Of a DNA stretch of 64,000 nt, positions 35,270-44,803 are shown piece by piece. The stretch spans positions 496,001 to 560,000 of the forward strand of contig NZ_CP017141.1 of the NCBI RefSeq assembly GCF_001721645.1, given 5' to 3'. The notes under the pieces were generated by a model. It was not told where the DNA came from. It did no database searches and worked only from the letters and a program-made list of their open reading frames with translations. A program made the translations under genes and the position numbers. The stretch comes from Pedobacter steynii. GTDB lineage: Bacteria; Bacteroidota; Bacteroidia; Sphingobacteriales; Sphingobacteriaceae. Position 1 is the first letter of the stretch. Every line of letters starts with the position of its first letter.

Positions 35270-36381
35270 TTTACTTTTTTAACAAATATAGACAGAATGC
35301 CATTAAACACGAGAAAAATGAACAGGAGAATGTCCAGAATAGGAAACCACCACCTCAAGTCACTATAATTTAGCCGTTTTAAAATCCGCGGATAAATGAA
35401 ACATCTGATGATAATACTCAACAGAAAAATGCCCAAAGCAAGATATAATGTAGCTTTAAAGAACAATAATGCAGCAAAGAAGGCATAAAACAGGAACTGA
35501 AAGATGATCTGGGAGGAAAGGATAAATTTATGTTTTCCTTTATACAACTTTCCGGCACCAAAATGCCTCTTTTTTTGTCGCAGGTAAGCGCCAAAACTGG
35601 TATTCGGCTCAGACCATACCTGGCTTTCTTTATTAATTCTGATTTCTGTGTTATGAACATGCGCGTTGGCATTGACAAATAAATCGTCATCACCTGAAGG
35701 GATATGCATATGTGCAGCGAAGCCTTTATTTTTAAAGAATAGCGTCTTTTTATAGGCCATATTTCTCCCTACCCCCATATATGGCATCCCTTTAATCGCA
35801 TAAGAAAGGTAATTTACTGCAGTAAAAAAGGTTTCAAAACGAATCAAAGCATTTAGAACACCTCGTTTTTTAAGATAAGGGGAATAGCCCAAAACAATTT
35901 CTGTTTTCGGGATTTCCGATTGCTGCATACCTAGCAACCAGTTTGCTGAAGCAGGAACACAATCCGCATCAGTAAATACCAGCCAGTCGTTGGAAGCGGC
36001 TTTAATCCCCATTGTAACTGCGAATTTTTTACCGGCAATGAATTTTTCACCCTCCGTAATGGTGACGATCTTAAGGTGTTTATATGCTTTGGCAAACTCT
36101 TCCAGAACCTGCCTTGTTCCGTCCCATGACCTGTCATTAACCACAACCACCTCAAAATCAGGATAATTCTGATTCATCACGGCAGGCAGGTATTCCCTCA
36201 GGTTATCTGCTTCGTTCCTTGCGCAAATGATCACACTCAGCGGAGCTGTAGCGGTCTCAGGGATAGGTTCCACCGGAAAAAAAGCCAGTTTCAGATGGAC
36301 AAACAGACTAAAGTATAATTGTATTAAGAAACAGAAGATCAATGAGCCGAGCAGGCAACTCTCAAGTAAGGTTAATTCCAC
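35260..36381 (-). CDS. Membrane family-2 glycosyltransferase
   Basis: A 373-residue protein. One N-terminal helix (about 8-30) is followed by a GT2 catalytic domain: SVIICARNEADNLREYLPAV, VVVVNDRSWDGT, VFTDADCVPAS and the C-terminal acceptor motif FGAYLRQKKRHFGAGKLY. It ends in three or four helices (about 285-370). The architecture resembles processive or lipid-linked GT2 enzymes, but the acceptor is unknown. It forms an operon with rsmG and is divergent from tgt. Confidence 0.88.
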   Translation of the reverse strand: MELTLLESCLLGSLIFCFLIQLYFSLFVHLKLAFFPVEPIPETATAPLSVIICARNEADNLREYLPAVMNQNYPDFEVVVVNDRSWDGTRQVLEEFAKAYKHLKIVTITEGEKFIAGKKFAVTMGIKAASNDWLVFTDADCVPASANWLLGMQQSEIPKTEIVLGYSPYLKKRGVLNALIRFETFFTAVNYLSYAIKGMPYMGVGRNMAYKKTLFFKNKGFAAHMHIPSGDDDLFVNANAHVHNTEIRINKESQVWSEPNTSFGAYLRQKKRHFGAGKLYKGKHKFILSSQIIFQFLFYAFFAALLFFKATLYLALGIFLLSIIIRCFIYPRILKRLNYSDLRWWFPILDILLFIFLVFNGILSIFVKKVKWK

Positions 36382-36511
36382 GATGTATTTTTGTAGCCGT
36401 CAAATTTCTGGTTTTTAATCTGTAATGTTCCTTTTTGTTGATAAAAAATTTAGCCCATTTATAGCGCTATTTTTGCTACTTTTGGCAGATTTTAGTGGAG
36501 CATACAGATTT

Positions 36512-37642
36512 ATGAAATTTACCTTACAGGCAAACGATACACATTCAAAGGCAAGAGCAGGAACAGTAACAACAGATCACGGAGAGATACAAACTCCTAT
36601 TTTCATGCCTGTTGGCACTGCAGGAACCGTAAAAGCGGTTCATCAACGCGAACTTAAAGACGATATAGATGCCAAAATTATATTGGGCAATACCTATCAT
36701 TTATACCTCAGACCAGGCTTAGACATTATAGAACAAGGCGGTGGATTGCATAAATTCATTGGCTGGGACCGTCCGATTTTAACTGATAGCGGAGGTTATC
36801 AGGTCTATTCATTGAGTAAAGTAAGGAAGATTAAGGAGGAAGGGGTAACTTTCCGATCTCATATAGACGGCTCAAAACACCTTTTCACGCCAGAATATGC
36901 AATGGATATTCAGCGTACAATTGGTGCTGACATCATTATGGCTTTTGATGAGTGTACACCTTACCCATGCGATTATAAATACGCAGCGAATTCTATCAAT
37001 ATGACCCATCGCTGGTTGAAACGCTGCTGCACCAGATTTGACACAACCGAACCAAAATACGGATTCAATCAAACCTTATTTCCTATTGTACAGGGTTCTG
37101 TATATAAAGATTTAAGGGTTAAATCCGCTGAATTTATTGCAGGAATGGGCCGTGAAGGAAATGCCATCGGTGGATTATCTGTAGGCGAACCTGCTGAAGA
37201 AATGTACGCCATGACAGAAGTGGTTTGCGACATTCTTCCATACGATAAACCAAGATACCTGATGGGTGTAGGAACACCGATTAACATCCTGGAAAACATC
37301 GCCTTAGGCGTAGACATGTTTGACTGTGTAATGCCCACCAGAAACGCCAGGAACGGAATGTTGTTTACCAGAAATGGAATCATCAATATAGGAAACAAAA
37401 AATGGGAGAATGATTTTTCTCCGATTGATGCGGAAAGTGACCTACATGCAGATCAGGTTTATTCTAAAGCCTATTTAAGACACCTTATGCACTCGAAAGA
37501 AATGCTTGGCGCGCAAATTGCAACTTTGCATAATCTTCACTTCTACCTCTGGCTGGTTAGAACCGCAAGGGAAAAAATCATCAGCGGTGAGTTTTACGCC
37601 TGGAAGAACAAAATGGTGACTATATTAGGTAATAAATTGTAA
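36512..37642 (+). CDS. tgt: tRNA-guanine transglycosylase (TGT), zinc-ligand-poor variant
   Basis: A 376-residue enzyme that exchanges G34 of His, Asp, Asn and Tyr tRNAs for preQ1. The catalytic barrel motifs are present: ILTDSGGYQVYSLS, GGLSVGEP, and FDCVMPTRNARNG with the nucleophilic Asp. The C-terminal zinc site CxCx2C...H is altered: the three Cys positions read S309, L311 and D314, while the His (H340) is retained. The start MKFTLQANDTHSK at 36512 is used; an in-frame extension to 36425 encodes a hydrophobic stretch foreign to the family. It is followed directly by lptF/G and DMT genes. Confidence 0.94.
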   Translation: MKFTLQANDTHSKARAGTVTTDHGEIQTPIFMPVGTAGTVKAVHQRELKDDIDAKIILGNTYHLYLRPGLDIIEQGGGLHKFIGWDRPILTDSGGYQVYSLSKVRKIKEEGVTFRSHIDGSKHLFTPEYAMDIQRTIGADIIMAFDECTPYPCDYKYAANSINMTHRWLKRCCTRFDTTEPKYGFNQTLFPIVQGSVYKDLRVKSAEFIAGMGREGNAIGGLSVGEPAEEMYAMTEVVCDILPYDKPRYLMGVGTPINILENIALGVDMFDCVMPTRNARNGMLFTRNGIINIGNKKWENDFSPIDAESDLHADQVYSKAYLRHLMHSKEMLGAQIATLHNLHFYLWLVRTAREKIISGEFYAWKNKMVTILGNKL

Positions 37643-38746
37643 ATGAACTTCATCAAAGGCAGGATTAAGATTATCGACTGGTACATCATCAGTAAGTATC
37701 TGGGTACATTTATATATACCCTGACGCTGTTTGTGGTCATCATTGTGATCTTTGATCTTTCTGAAAAACTGGATGACTTCCTCGGTAATAACCTGACCTT
37801 CTGGCAAGTCGTATCCCTATATTATGCGGGTTCCATTCCTTTTTATGTGAACATGCTTTCTCCGCTGATCAACTTTATTGCGGTGATCTTTTTCACCGCA
37901 AAAATGGCCGATCAAACGGAAATCGTGCCGATATTGAGTGGTGGAGTAAGCTTTAACCGCTTTTTATTGCCTTACTTTATATCTGCATTTATCATCTTTT
38001 CGGTCAACCTCGCTTCCAATTTATATATCCTTCCTTATACCAATCAGGTTAAAAACAACTTTGAGAACACGTATATAAAGAAGAACGACCCGACCAGTAA
38101 GAGCGATATCCACATGAAACTGGATGAGCGTACTTACATCTATATGAGGAGCTTTGACAACAAGAGTAAAATTGGCTCTCAGTTCTCATTAGACAACTTC
38201 AAGGGAGATGTACTGACTAAGAAAATTGTTGCTGATGAGATCAAATGGGACTCTGTTAAACGTTCCTGGAAGCTAACCAATTACTCTGTAAGAGAGATTG
38301 ACGGTTTAAAAGAGACGATGATCAATGGTGCTTCCAAAACTAAAGATACCATTCTGGATATGCGTCCTGACGACTTTTCAGCCTACGACAATGTCTTCGA
38401 AAACCTTTCCAACAAGGACCTTTCAGATAAGATAAAAAAGGAAAGAATCCGGGGCTCGGGCATTATGAACGACCTCCTTTTTGAAAGATATAAACGCTAT
38501 TTACAGCCCTTGTCGGCTTTCGTACTCACCCTTATTGGGGTAGCCTTGTCATCCAGAAAGGTTCGTGGAGGGGTCGGACTTCCATTGGGAATAGGCATAA
38601 TTTTAAGCTTTTGTTACATTGTATTGAATCAGTTTGCTAAGATGTTCTCTCTTAAAGGTGGCATTTCACCACTATTTGCTGTACTCGTACCCACTATATT
38701 TTTTGGCCTTCTGGGGTATTATTTACTTAGAAAAGCGCCAAAATAA
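37643..38746 (+). CDS. LptF/LptG-family permease (YjgP/YjgQ)
   Basis: A 367-residue inner-membrane protein with N-terminal helices (IISKYLGTFIYTLTLFVVIIVIF, then LINFIAVIFFTAKMADQTEI), a periplasmic jellyroll-like domain (about 135-275) and three C-terminal helices. It is the transmembrane subunit of the lipopolysaccharide export ABC complex LptB2FG. Bacteroidota usually carry two copies scattered in the genome; F or G cannot be decided here. It begins at the base after the tgt stop. Confidence 0.9.
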   Translation: MNFIKGRIKIIDWYIISKYLGTFIYTLTLFVVIIVIFDLSEKLDDFLGNNLTFWQVVSLYYAGSIPFYVNMLSPLINFIAVIFFTAKMADQTEIVPILSGGVSFNRFLLPYFISAFIIFSVNLASNLYILPYTNQVKNNFENTYIKKNDPTSKSDIHMKLDERTYIYMRSFDNKSKIGSQFSLDNFKGDVLTKKIVADEIKWDSVKRSWKLTNYSVREIDGLKETMINGASKTKDTILDMRPDDFSAYDNVFENLSNKDLSDKIKKERIRGSGIMNDLLFERYKRYLQPLSAFVLTLIGVALSSRKVRGGVGLPLGIGIILSFCYIVLNQFAKMFSLKGGISPLFAVLVPTIFFGLLGYYLLRKAPK

Positions 38747-39640
38747 ATGGACAATCCGGCCAGTATTCATCCAAACCGAAATCTGTTAATCTTACATTTT
38801 ACTGTTTTCATCTGGGGATTTACCGGCATTCTTGGCGCACTGATTTCTATTAATGCGGTGCAATTGGTCTGGTATAGGGTATTGATTGCCAGCCTTACTT
38901 TACTCGCTTATTTTACTTTTAGCAAGACGAGTTTAAGGATTTCAAAGAAACAATTCTTTCAATTTTTCTTTACGGGAAGCATCGTAGCGATCCACTGGAT
39001 TCTGTTTTTTTATGCGATAAAGGTCTCCACTGTCTCCGTTACACTCGTTTGTTTGTCGTCTTTTACATTATTTACCGCAATATTAGAGCCCCTGATCAAG
39101 AAAAAATCTATTTTGATACCAGACGTCATAATCGGGTTAATCATCATCCTGGGTATCTATATGATCTTTAAATTCGAATCAGGGTATACACTAGGCATCA
39201 TATTGGGTCTTTTATCCGCTTTAGCCTCCAGTTTATTCTCTACAATTAACTCTACTCTAGTTCAGAAAAGTGATCCTAAAATCATCGGATTTTATGAAAT
39301 GGCCGGTGCATTTTTCTGGATTTCCTTATACAGATTATGCGATCAATCCTTACTTTCAGAGAGCTTTAATCTCAGCTTTAAGGACTGGTCTTACCTCCTT
39401 TTATTAGGCACAATCTGTACCGCTTTAGCCTACGTTGCAGGCGTCTCTGTGATGCGTACTTTATCTGCTTTCCGTGTTGCATTAATCACCAATCTGGAAC
39501 CCGTTTACGGCATCATTCTGGCGTTCATTTTCTTTGGAACAAAGGAGACCATGTCGGTTGGTTTTTACCTTGGAGCAACTCTAATTATCGGAGCCGTATT
39601 CCTCTATCCGATCTATAAAAAACGTAAAAATTTAAGCTAA
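38747..39640 (+). CDS. EamA/DMT-superfamily transporter
   Basis: A 297-residue protein with ten predicted transmembrane helices arranged as two EamA repeats (HFTVFIWGFTGILGALI opening the first; EMAGAFFWISLYRL and LEPVYGIILAFIFFGTKE in the second). The family exports or imports small metabolites; the substrate cannot be read from sequence. It starts directly after the lptF/G stop, giving a tgt-lptF/G-DMT operon. Confidence 0.9.
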   Translation: MDNPASIHPNRNLLILHFTVFIWGFTGILGALISINAVQLVWYRVLIASLTLLAYFTFSKTSLRISKKQFFQFFFTGSIVAIHWILFFYAIKVSTVSVTLVCLSSFTLFTAILEPLIKKKSILIPDVIIGLIIILGIYMIFKFESGYTLGIILGLLSALASSLFSTINSTLVQKSDPKIIGFYEMAGAFFWISLYRLCDQSLLSESFNLSFKDWSYLLLLGTICTALAYVAGVSVMRTLSAFRVALITNLEPVYGIILAFIFFGTKETMSVGFYLGATLIIGAVFLYPIYKKRKNLS

Positions 39641-40354
39641 AGATTTCAGTCAGAATCCACACTGTCCCGCTCCCCTATTCACTCAAAAACCAACACTAAA
39701 AACACCTCGGCTCATCCTGAAAAGCAAGCGCAATCTGACCTGTTTTTTATCCCGGCTCAAAGTAAGATCACATTCAAAGATGCGGCAAAAAAGGGGACAC
39801 TCGTCCCTCTTCAACTGTTCCGTAACACGACGTAAATTTTCCCCGATCTGATTCAGAAAACCTGCGCAAATTCCATCCGGCAAAAAGAAAAATTGTAGCT
39901 GAAGAATGTAAATCCAGAAGCAAAAACGCAGTAGGTAAATCAAGTTAAAGGAGTAGAACAAGACTACATTTTCGATCAGAATCTTAATATGATAGGGGTA
40001 GGGGAGAGATGAAATCCCAAAAAAAAGAGGCCAACATCCACCATAATCAGGAAACGAAAATCATACATTCAGCCTGTAAGATCAAACTTTAATACCGATT
40101 TTTGTATTGTAATTCAGCATCAAATAGTGTACCTTAACCGCAGATTCAAGGCAACGATCTGCATCCTGCTAAAATTCACAAACAAACGCTGATTACCACT
40201 ACAAAAAAGGCCTTAAATGAAAACACAAAATTTTAATGATAAAAACAAAAACAACTGATAATCAAAGCAAATACAAGATTTAATTAAAATTACAGATTAA
40301 ATAAAAAAGGCCATTAAAAATTTAAAAAACTAATTATTTTAGCATAGTATCATA
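39641..40354. other. 714-bp gap without a convincing gene
   Basis: No recognised coding sequence, tRNA or strong terminator is visible. A 92-codon minus-strand frame (39683-39961) has an odd Phe/Leu/Cys-rich composition and no plausible context, so it is not called. The last 150 bp are very A/T-rich with two AAAAAAGGCC tracts (about 40202 and 40304). The region probably contains the promoter of the 40355 gene and may hold a non-coding RNA that I cannot define. Confidence 0.4.
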
Positions 40355-43165
40355 ATGATAATTTTAAAACAAAATAAAAACCTACTAATCAGCATAATAA
40401 CAGCATCAGTATTAAGTTTAATTTCACATAAAAGTTTTTCACAAATATTTAACGCTGAGCAAAACCCACTTAGTGTAAAATGGAGGCAAATTAACGCTTC
40501 AGGGTTTCGCATCATCTATCCGGATGAGCTCGAGAAAGAAGCACAGAGAATGACCAATACCCTTAGGCACATCTACCCCTACGTCGGAGCCAGCATCGGT
40601 CGTCAGCACACCAGCATTCCGATCCTGCTTCAGAACCGTGGAGTAATCGCCAACGGCTTCGTTCAGCTCGGCCCTAAGAAATCAGAATTCTATACCACTC
40701 CCCCACAGCAATTCGACAGTCAGGACTGGCTGAATAACCTCGCCGTTCACGAACTCCGTCATGTTGCACAGTTCGATAAACTGACCGGCGGGCTGGCCCA
40801 TCCTTTTCCGGAACAGGTATACCTTGCCTGGTTTGGGGTAAGCATTCCATTGTGGTTTTTTGAAGGCGATGCCGTAAGCACTGAAACGTCCTTAACCAAT
40901 GCCGGCCGCGGAAGAATCCCTTCCTGGATTATGCCCTACCGCACCCAGCTGCTGGAGGGAAAAAAATTCTCCTACAGCAAGGTAAATTTCGACTCGGAAA
41001 AGGACCTCACTCCAGGCTATTATCAACTCGGATATGTCATGGCTTCCAACCTTAGAAAACAATCGGGAAAGAACATTTTTGACAGCCTGCTTACCGACAT
41101 CAAACAGCGGCCCCTCCGCCTCTACCCTTTCTCCGGAAGTCTGAAAAAATTCACTGGAAAAAGAAGCCGGGAATGGTTCAGTAATACCACCGAAAATCTT
41201 CGCCGGGAATGGGAACTTCAGGCACAAAAATCACCAGCCAGAAACTACCCTTCCCTGAACAAAAAAGCAGACTATGCCAGCAGTTGGTTCATGCCGGTAA
41301 AAATCGCTGACGACCGGATCCTTGCTTTGAAACAAAGCAAGGCTGAGCCTGCACACTTCGTGATCATCAGCCCGGATAAAAAAGAAACCAGGTTACTTTC
41401 CATCGGATACCAGGAACAACCCTGGTTCAGCTATGCCAACGGAATACTGGTATGGGATGAAGTAAGGTACGACCCGAGGTACAGGCAGCGAAGTTACAGT
41501 GTCATTACCAGTTATGATCTCCAAAGCAGACAAACTAAAAAGCTGAGCTCGCGAAGCAGACTCTTCTCCCCTGCCCTATCGGCTGATGGAAAAAAGATCG
41601 TTGCAGTGAGATTTGACCTGAGCAATCAGTGCAATCTGGTAGAACTGGATGCAAAAACCGGCGGGATACTCCACACCTATCCGAATACAGAAAACCTGAT
41701 CCTTCAAACTCCGGCCTATAGCCCCGATGGAGAGGAAGTCGCATTTGTCTCTGTCAGTGAAAAAGGAAAGTCTTTGAGGAGCATCGACCGGACCGGAAAA
41801 GTCAAGGTCCTGATCGAAGAAACACAACAGCAACTGAGCAGGCCGGTTTATATTCCTCAGGGAATCGCTTTTAACGCTCACTACAATGGAATCGACAATA
41901 TCTATTGCATAGAACCCGTCAGCAAAAAGATAAGCGCTCTGAGCGCCGCAAAATACGGAGCCTTCAACCCAAGCCTTTCTCCGGATCAGCAATCCATCTT
42001 TTTCAACAATTACGGATTGCAGGGTTATGAGATTGCAGAAAGCCCGATAGAACTTCAGGATCCGGGAAAAAACAATTTCGTCTTTCTAGGCGAAGCTGCA
42101 GCCCTACAGGAGAATTCAGGAAATGTGTTTTCTCAAATCCCGGATAGCAGCTTTACTTCCAAACCCTATCGGGCTTTTGGAAATCTGTTTAATGTTCACA
42201 GCATCATCCCGGTGATTGAAGATGAGTATCGCGGGGGATTACAGATCAACTCAGACAACCTGCTGAATACCATGAATGTTTTTGCCGGAGTAAATTATTT
42301 CCGGGACCTCAACCGCTTCGAGTACAATGCCGGGCTAAACTACAAGGCATGGTACCCGGTACTCAGCGCAGTTTACAGAAACAGACCAAGACGCACGTTT
42401 TACAATAGCAAATCAGGCGTACAGCAAGGTGACTGGAGAGAAAACAACATTCAGCTCAGAGCCAGCCTGCCGATCAGCCTGAATGCCCTGAACCACACTT
42501 ATAATTTCTCCCTGAACACCTCGACCAGCTATACCCAAAGGTATCTTCCCGAGAATATGCCGAAGGACTATATCACCACGCTTAAATTCCCAATGGAATA
42601 CAGCTTCACTTTTACCCACACTACCCGTCAGTCTGAAAGGGATGTTGCCCCTAAATGGGCTCAGATCCTCAGGTTCACCTATCTGCATCAACCATTCGAC
42701 CAGCAACTGTCAGGTGAGCTTTTTGCTGCGGAGAGTTTTCTTTATTTTCCTGGCATTGCCAGAAATCACTCTTTCCTGGCCAATTTCAGTTATCAGAAAA
42801 CTTCAGGAATCAGAAGATATGACCGGGAGATCAACACCGTCTATGGGTACAGCAATATTCCTGCAAAAAGCAATTTAAAAAATACGCTGCTGCTCAATTA
42901 TCGTTTTCCTATCGTCTTTCCTGATGCAGAGATCGGACCATTGGCTTACATCAGGAATCTTCGGGGAGGACTTTTCTGCCATTATGAAAATCTGGGTGAC
43001 GAAACAAATCTGGCTGAACCTAAAACTTTTGGCTTCGAATTACGTAGTAGTATGAACCTGCTGCGTTACAAACCTTTGGTAGATGTTGGAGGAAGGGTCG
43101 TTTTTGTGAACAAAATGTATCACCAAAACCCTATATTAGAACTAATTTTAAATTATAGCTTTTAA
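40355..43165 (+). CDS. Large outer-membrane protein: HExxH-type peptidase-like domain, TolB-like propeller, beta-barrel
   Basis: A 936-residue secreted protein (signal peptide about 1-29). Residues 40-290 form a gluzincin-like domain with H132-E-L-R-H136 and a candidate third ligand E170 in FFEGDAVSTET. Residues about 300-580 show TolB/DPP-IV-like propeller repeats (FSPALSADGKKI, TPAYSPDGEEVAF and NPSLSPDQQSIFF). From about 600 to the end the protein alternates like a transmembrane beta-barrel and ends LELILNYSF with a terminal Phe, the barrel-assembly signature. This combination suggests a surface metalloprotease or processing factor fixed in the outer membrane. Homologues exist in the phylum, but I know of no assigned function. 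Confidence 0.75.
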   Translation: MIILKQNKNLLISIITASVLSLISHKSFSQIFNAEQNPLSVKWRQINASGFRIIYPDELEKEAQRMTNTLRHIYPYVGASIGRQHTSIPILLQNRGVIANGFVQLGPKKSEFYTTPPQQFDSQDWLNNLAVHELRHVAQFDKLTGGLAHPFPEQVYLAWFGVSIPLWFFEGDAVSTETSLTNAGRGRIPSWIMPYRTQLLEGKKFSYSKVNFDSEKDLTPGYYQLGYVMASNLRKQSGKNIFDSLLTDIKQRPLRLYPFSGSLKKFTGKRSREWFSNTTENLRREWELQAQKSPARNYPSLNKKADYASSWFMPVKIADDRILALKQSKAEPAHFVIISPDKKETRLLSIGYQEQPWFSYANGILVWDEVRYDPRYRQRSYSVITSYDLQSRQTKKLSSRSRLFSPALSADGKKIVAVRFDLSNQCNLVELDAKTGGILHTYPNTENLILQTPAYSPDGEEVAFVSVSEKGKSLRSIDRTGKVKVLIEETQQQLSRPVYIPQGIAFNAHYNGIDNIYCIEPVSKKISALSAAKYGAFNPSLSPDQQSIFFNNYGLQGYEIAESPIELQDPGKNNFVFLGEAAALQENSGNVFSQIPDSSFTSKPYRAFGNLFNVHSIIPVIEDEYRGGLQINSDNLLNTMNVFAGVNYFRDLNRFEYNAGLNYKAWYPVLSAVYRNRPRRTFYNSKSGVQQGDWRENNIQLRASLPISLNALNHTYNFSLNTSTSYTQRYLPENMPKDYITTLKFPMEYSFTFTHTTRQSERDVAPKWAQILRFTYLHQPFDQQLSGELFAAESFLYFPGIARNHSFLANFSYQKTSGIRRYDREINTVYGYSNIPAKSNLKNTLLLNYRFPIVFPDAEIGPLAYIRNLRGGLFCHYENLGDETNLAEPKTFGFELRSSMNLLRYKPLVDVGGRVVFVNKMYHQNPILELILNYSF

Positions 43166-43168
43166 GTC

Positions 43169-43450
43169 ATGCGTACTAAAACAATTTTCATTATCGTCTT
43201 TACGGTGCTCATTACGATCTTTTTAATGATCAACACCGATGTCGTAGAGTTTAACTTTATATTCGTTAAAAAAGACATATCTAAACTACTGGTAGTCGGA
43301 GTCTGTACTTTTATCGGCTTTATCCTGGGCTACTGGGTCGGAAGGCCAAAGGTAACGGTAAGCAGCTATGACCATAAAGAAAATCCCCAGGTAAAACCTG
43401 AGGACCATAAAAAATCAATCAGCGATTCAGATCGCGATTATATCAGTTAA
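43169..43450 (+). CDS. LapA-domain (DUF1049-like) membrane protein
   Basis: A 93-residue protein with two transmembrane helices (about 4-24 and 40-60) separated by NTDVVEFNFIFVKKDI, typical of LapA-domain proteins, and a polar C-terminal tail. Relatives interact with LPS-assembly factors in enterobacteria. It begins 3 bp after the preceding stop and shares its terminator. Confidence 0.8.
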   Translation: MRTKTIFIIVFTVLITIFLMINTDVVEFNFIFVKKDISKLLVVGVCTFIGFILGYWVGRPKVTVSSYDHKENPQVKPEDHKKSISDSDRDYIS

Positions 43451-43465
43451 GAATTTCTATTACCC

Positions 43466-43500
43466 GCTGCAATCTTTCCCTGACTGAAAAAGATTGCAGC
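43466..43500 (+). terminator. Terminator after the LapA-like gene
   Basis: A perfect 12-bp stem GCTGCAATCTTT/AAAGATTGCAGC with an 11-nt loop is followed by CATTTTT. It lies 15 bp beyond the stop. Confidence 0.85.
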
Positions 43501-43554
43501 CATTTTTCCACCTGATACAGAAACATTTTTTTTCTGAGACAAATGAAATCAGGT

Positions 43555-43971
43555 TTATTGATGGATGTTATAACTAAAGTTTATGGTTGCAGAACGCCCC
43601 AGAATATTAGATACCGAACAATATTTCTCAAAAGTAAGCGCCAGTGCACGCTCTACCTTTTGAACATTTAAAGCACCATACAATTCAAAATGAATATCAA
43701 TCACCTCGAATATCGGCGGCATTTCTTCTGTTTTTCTGGTTGCCTTAATTTTGATCTTCACATCGTTTAAAGGTTCCTTTTGCTTGTTCAGGACATTGAC
43801 CATGTCAATTCCACTACAACCACCGAGACCAATCAATAACATCTCCATGGGTCTGAAGCCCTTTCCCTCTCCACCGATTTCAGGTTTGGCATCAAGTTCA
43901 ACCGTATGACCTCCGGAGTTTTCTGCTTCAAAATTAAATTTACCGCTTTTTCTTATCAGGTTGATTTCCAT
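43555..43971 (-). CDS. OsmC/Ohr-family protein
   Basis: A 138-residue protein with the two-cysteine OsmC layout: first Cys in GLGGCSGIDMVNVL and second in FEKYCSVSNILG. The length and motif spacing fit the YhfA/OsmC-like branch rather than Ohr. Family members reduce organic hydroperoxides with thiol chemistry. It lies 7 bp downstream of ispE in a minus-strand pair. Confidence 0.9.
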   Translation of the reverse strand: MEINLIRKSGKFNFEAENSGGHTVELDAKPEIGGEGKGFRPMEMLLIGLGGCSGIDMVNVLNKQKEPLNDVKIKIKATRKTEEMPPIFEVIDIHFELYGALNVQKVERALALTFEKYCSVSNILGRSATINFSYNIHQ

Positions 43972-43978
43972 AATTATA

Positions 43979-44782
43979 TTAAACGTTGTAAAATACGTTA
44001 TTTGTTCTTTCGAGTTCAGGAAGTTTTACCGCTGATCCAAAAATAGCATACACACAAGATCCGCTTCCACTCATCGAAGCATAAATTGCACCGCTTTGGT
44101 AAAGATTGTTCTTGATGACTTCAATTTCCGGATATTTTAAAAACACAGAGGTTTCAAAATCGTTTCTCAGGTTTGCTTTCCATTCGCTCAAAGGCAAATG
44201 TATTAAATCTTTTAGCGATGTAATAGGATTAGTAGACTTTATTCCATCGTAGGCCTCAGCCGTAGAAACATGAACATCTGGTTTTACAAGTACCAGAAAG
44301 TACTCCCTGAGGTCAATACTGATTTCAGTAAACTCATCCCCCTTCCCTTCTGCATAAACAGCCTCATTCCTGATGAAGAAAGCACAGTCTGCTCCAAGTT
44401 GCCTCGCATAGTTTTCCATCTGTTCCTGCGAAAGGGACAATTTGAATTTATCGTTGAGCAGCTTAATCAGAAAAGCAGCATCAGCCGAGCCACCTCCCAA
44501 TCCGGCACCTATCGGAATATTTTTTAATAAGCATAGCTGCTGCGGAGGAAGATCAAAATCTCTTTTCAACAAATGATAAGCTTTAAGGCAGATGTTATCC
44601 CCGGCATTACCCGGAATAGCCGTACCGCGAATGGTGCAGCTTAAAACATCAGCATCCAGTGTCTCTACAACATCATAAATTTTTACCGGATAAAAAATGG
44701 TTTCTATATTATGATACCCATCTGCACGTTTTCCGGTGACGTGTAATCCAAGATTAATTTTGGCGTTGGCAAATGCAAGCAT
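43979..44782 (-). CDS. ispE: 4-diphosphocytidyl-2-C-methyl-D-erythritol kinase
   Basis: About 267 residues, GHMP kinase fold. Visible motifs are FANAKINLGLHVTGKRADGYH (substrate site), PIGAGLGGGSADAAFL (ATP loop) and SMSGSGSCVYAIFG near the C-terminus. It phosphorylates CDP-ME in the non-mevalonate isoprenoid pathway. The start MLAFANAKINLG at 44782 is chosen since a 7-residue extension adds nothing conserved. Confidence 0.95.
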   Translation of the reverse strand: MLAFANAKINLGLHVTGKRADGYHNIETIFYPVKIYDVVETLDADVLSCTIRGTAIPGNAGDNICLKAYHLLKRDFDLPPQQLCLLKNIPIGAGLGGGSADAAFLIKLLNDKFKLSLSQEQMENYARQLGADCAFFIRNEAVYAEGKGDEFTEISIDLREYFLVLVKPDVHVSTAEAYDGIKSTNPITSLKDLIHLPLSEWKANLRNDFETSVFLKYPEIEVIKNNLYQSGAIYASMSGSGSCVYAIFGSAVKLPELERTNNVFYNV

Positions 44783-44803
44783 TATTTTCAGTTTGTATTG
44801 CAA

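Noticed and set aside
39683..39961. 92-codon minus-strand frame in the 39.6-40.4 kb gap
   Set aside because: Composition is odd (Phe/Leu/Cys-rich), no signal or domain pattern is visible, there is no start-site context and no operon partner; probably a chance frame.
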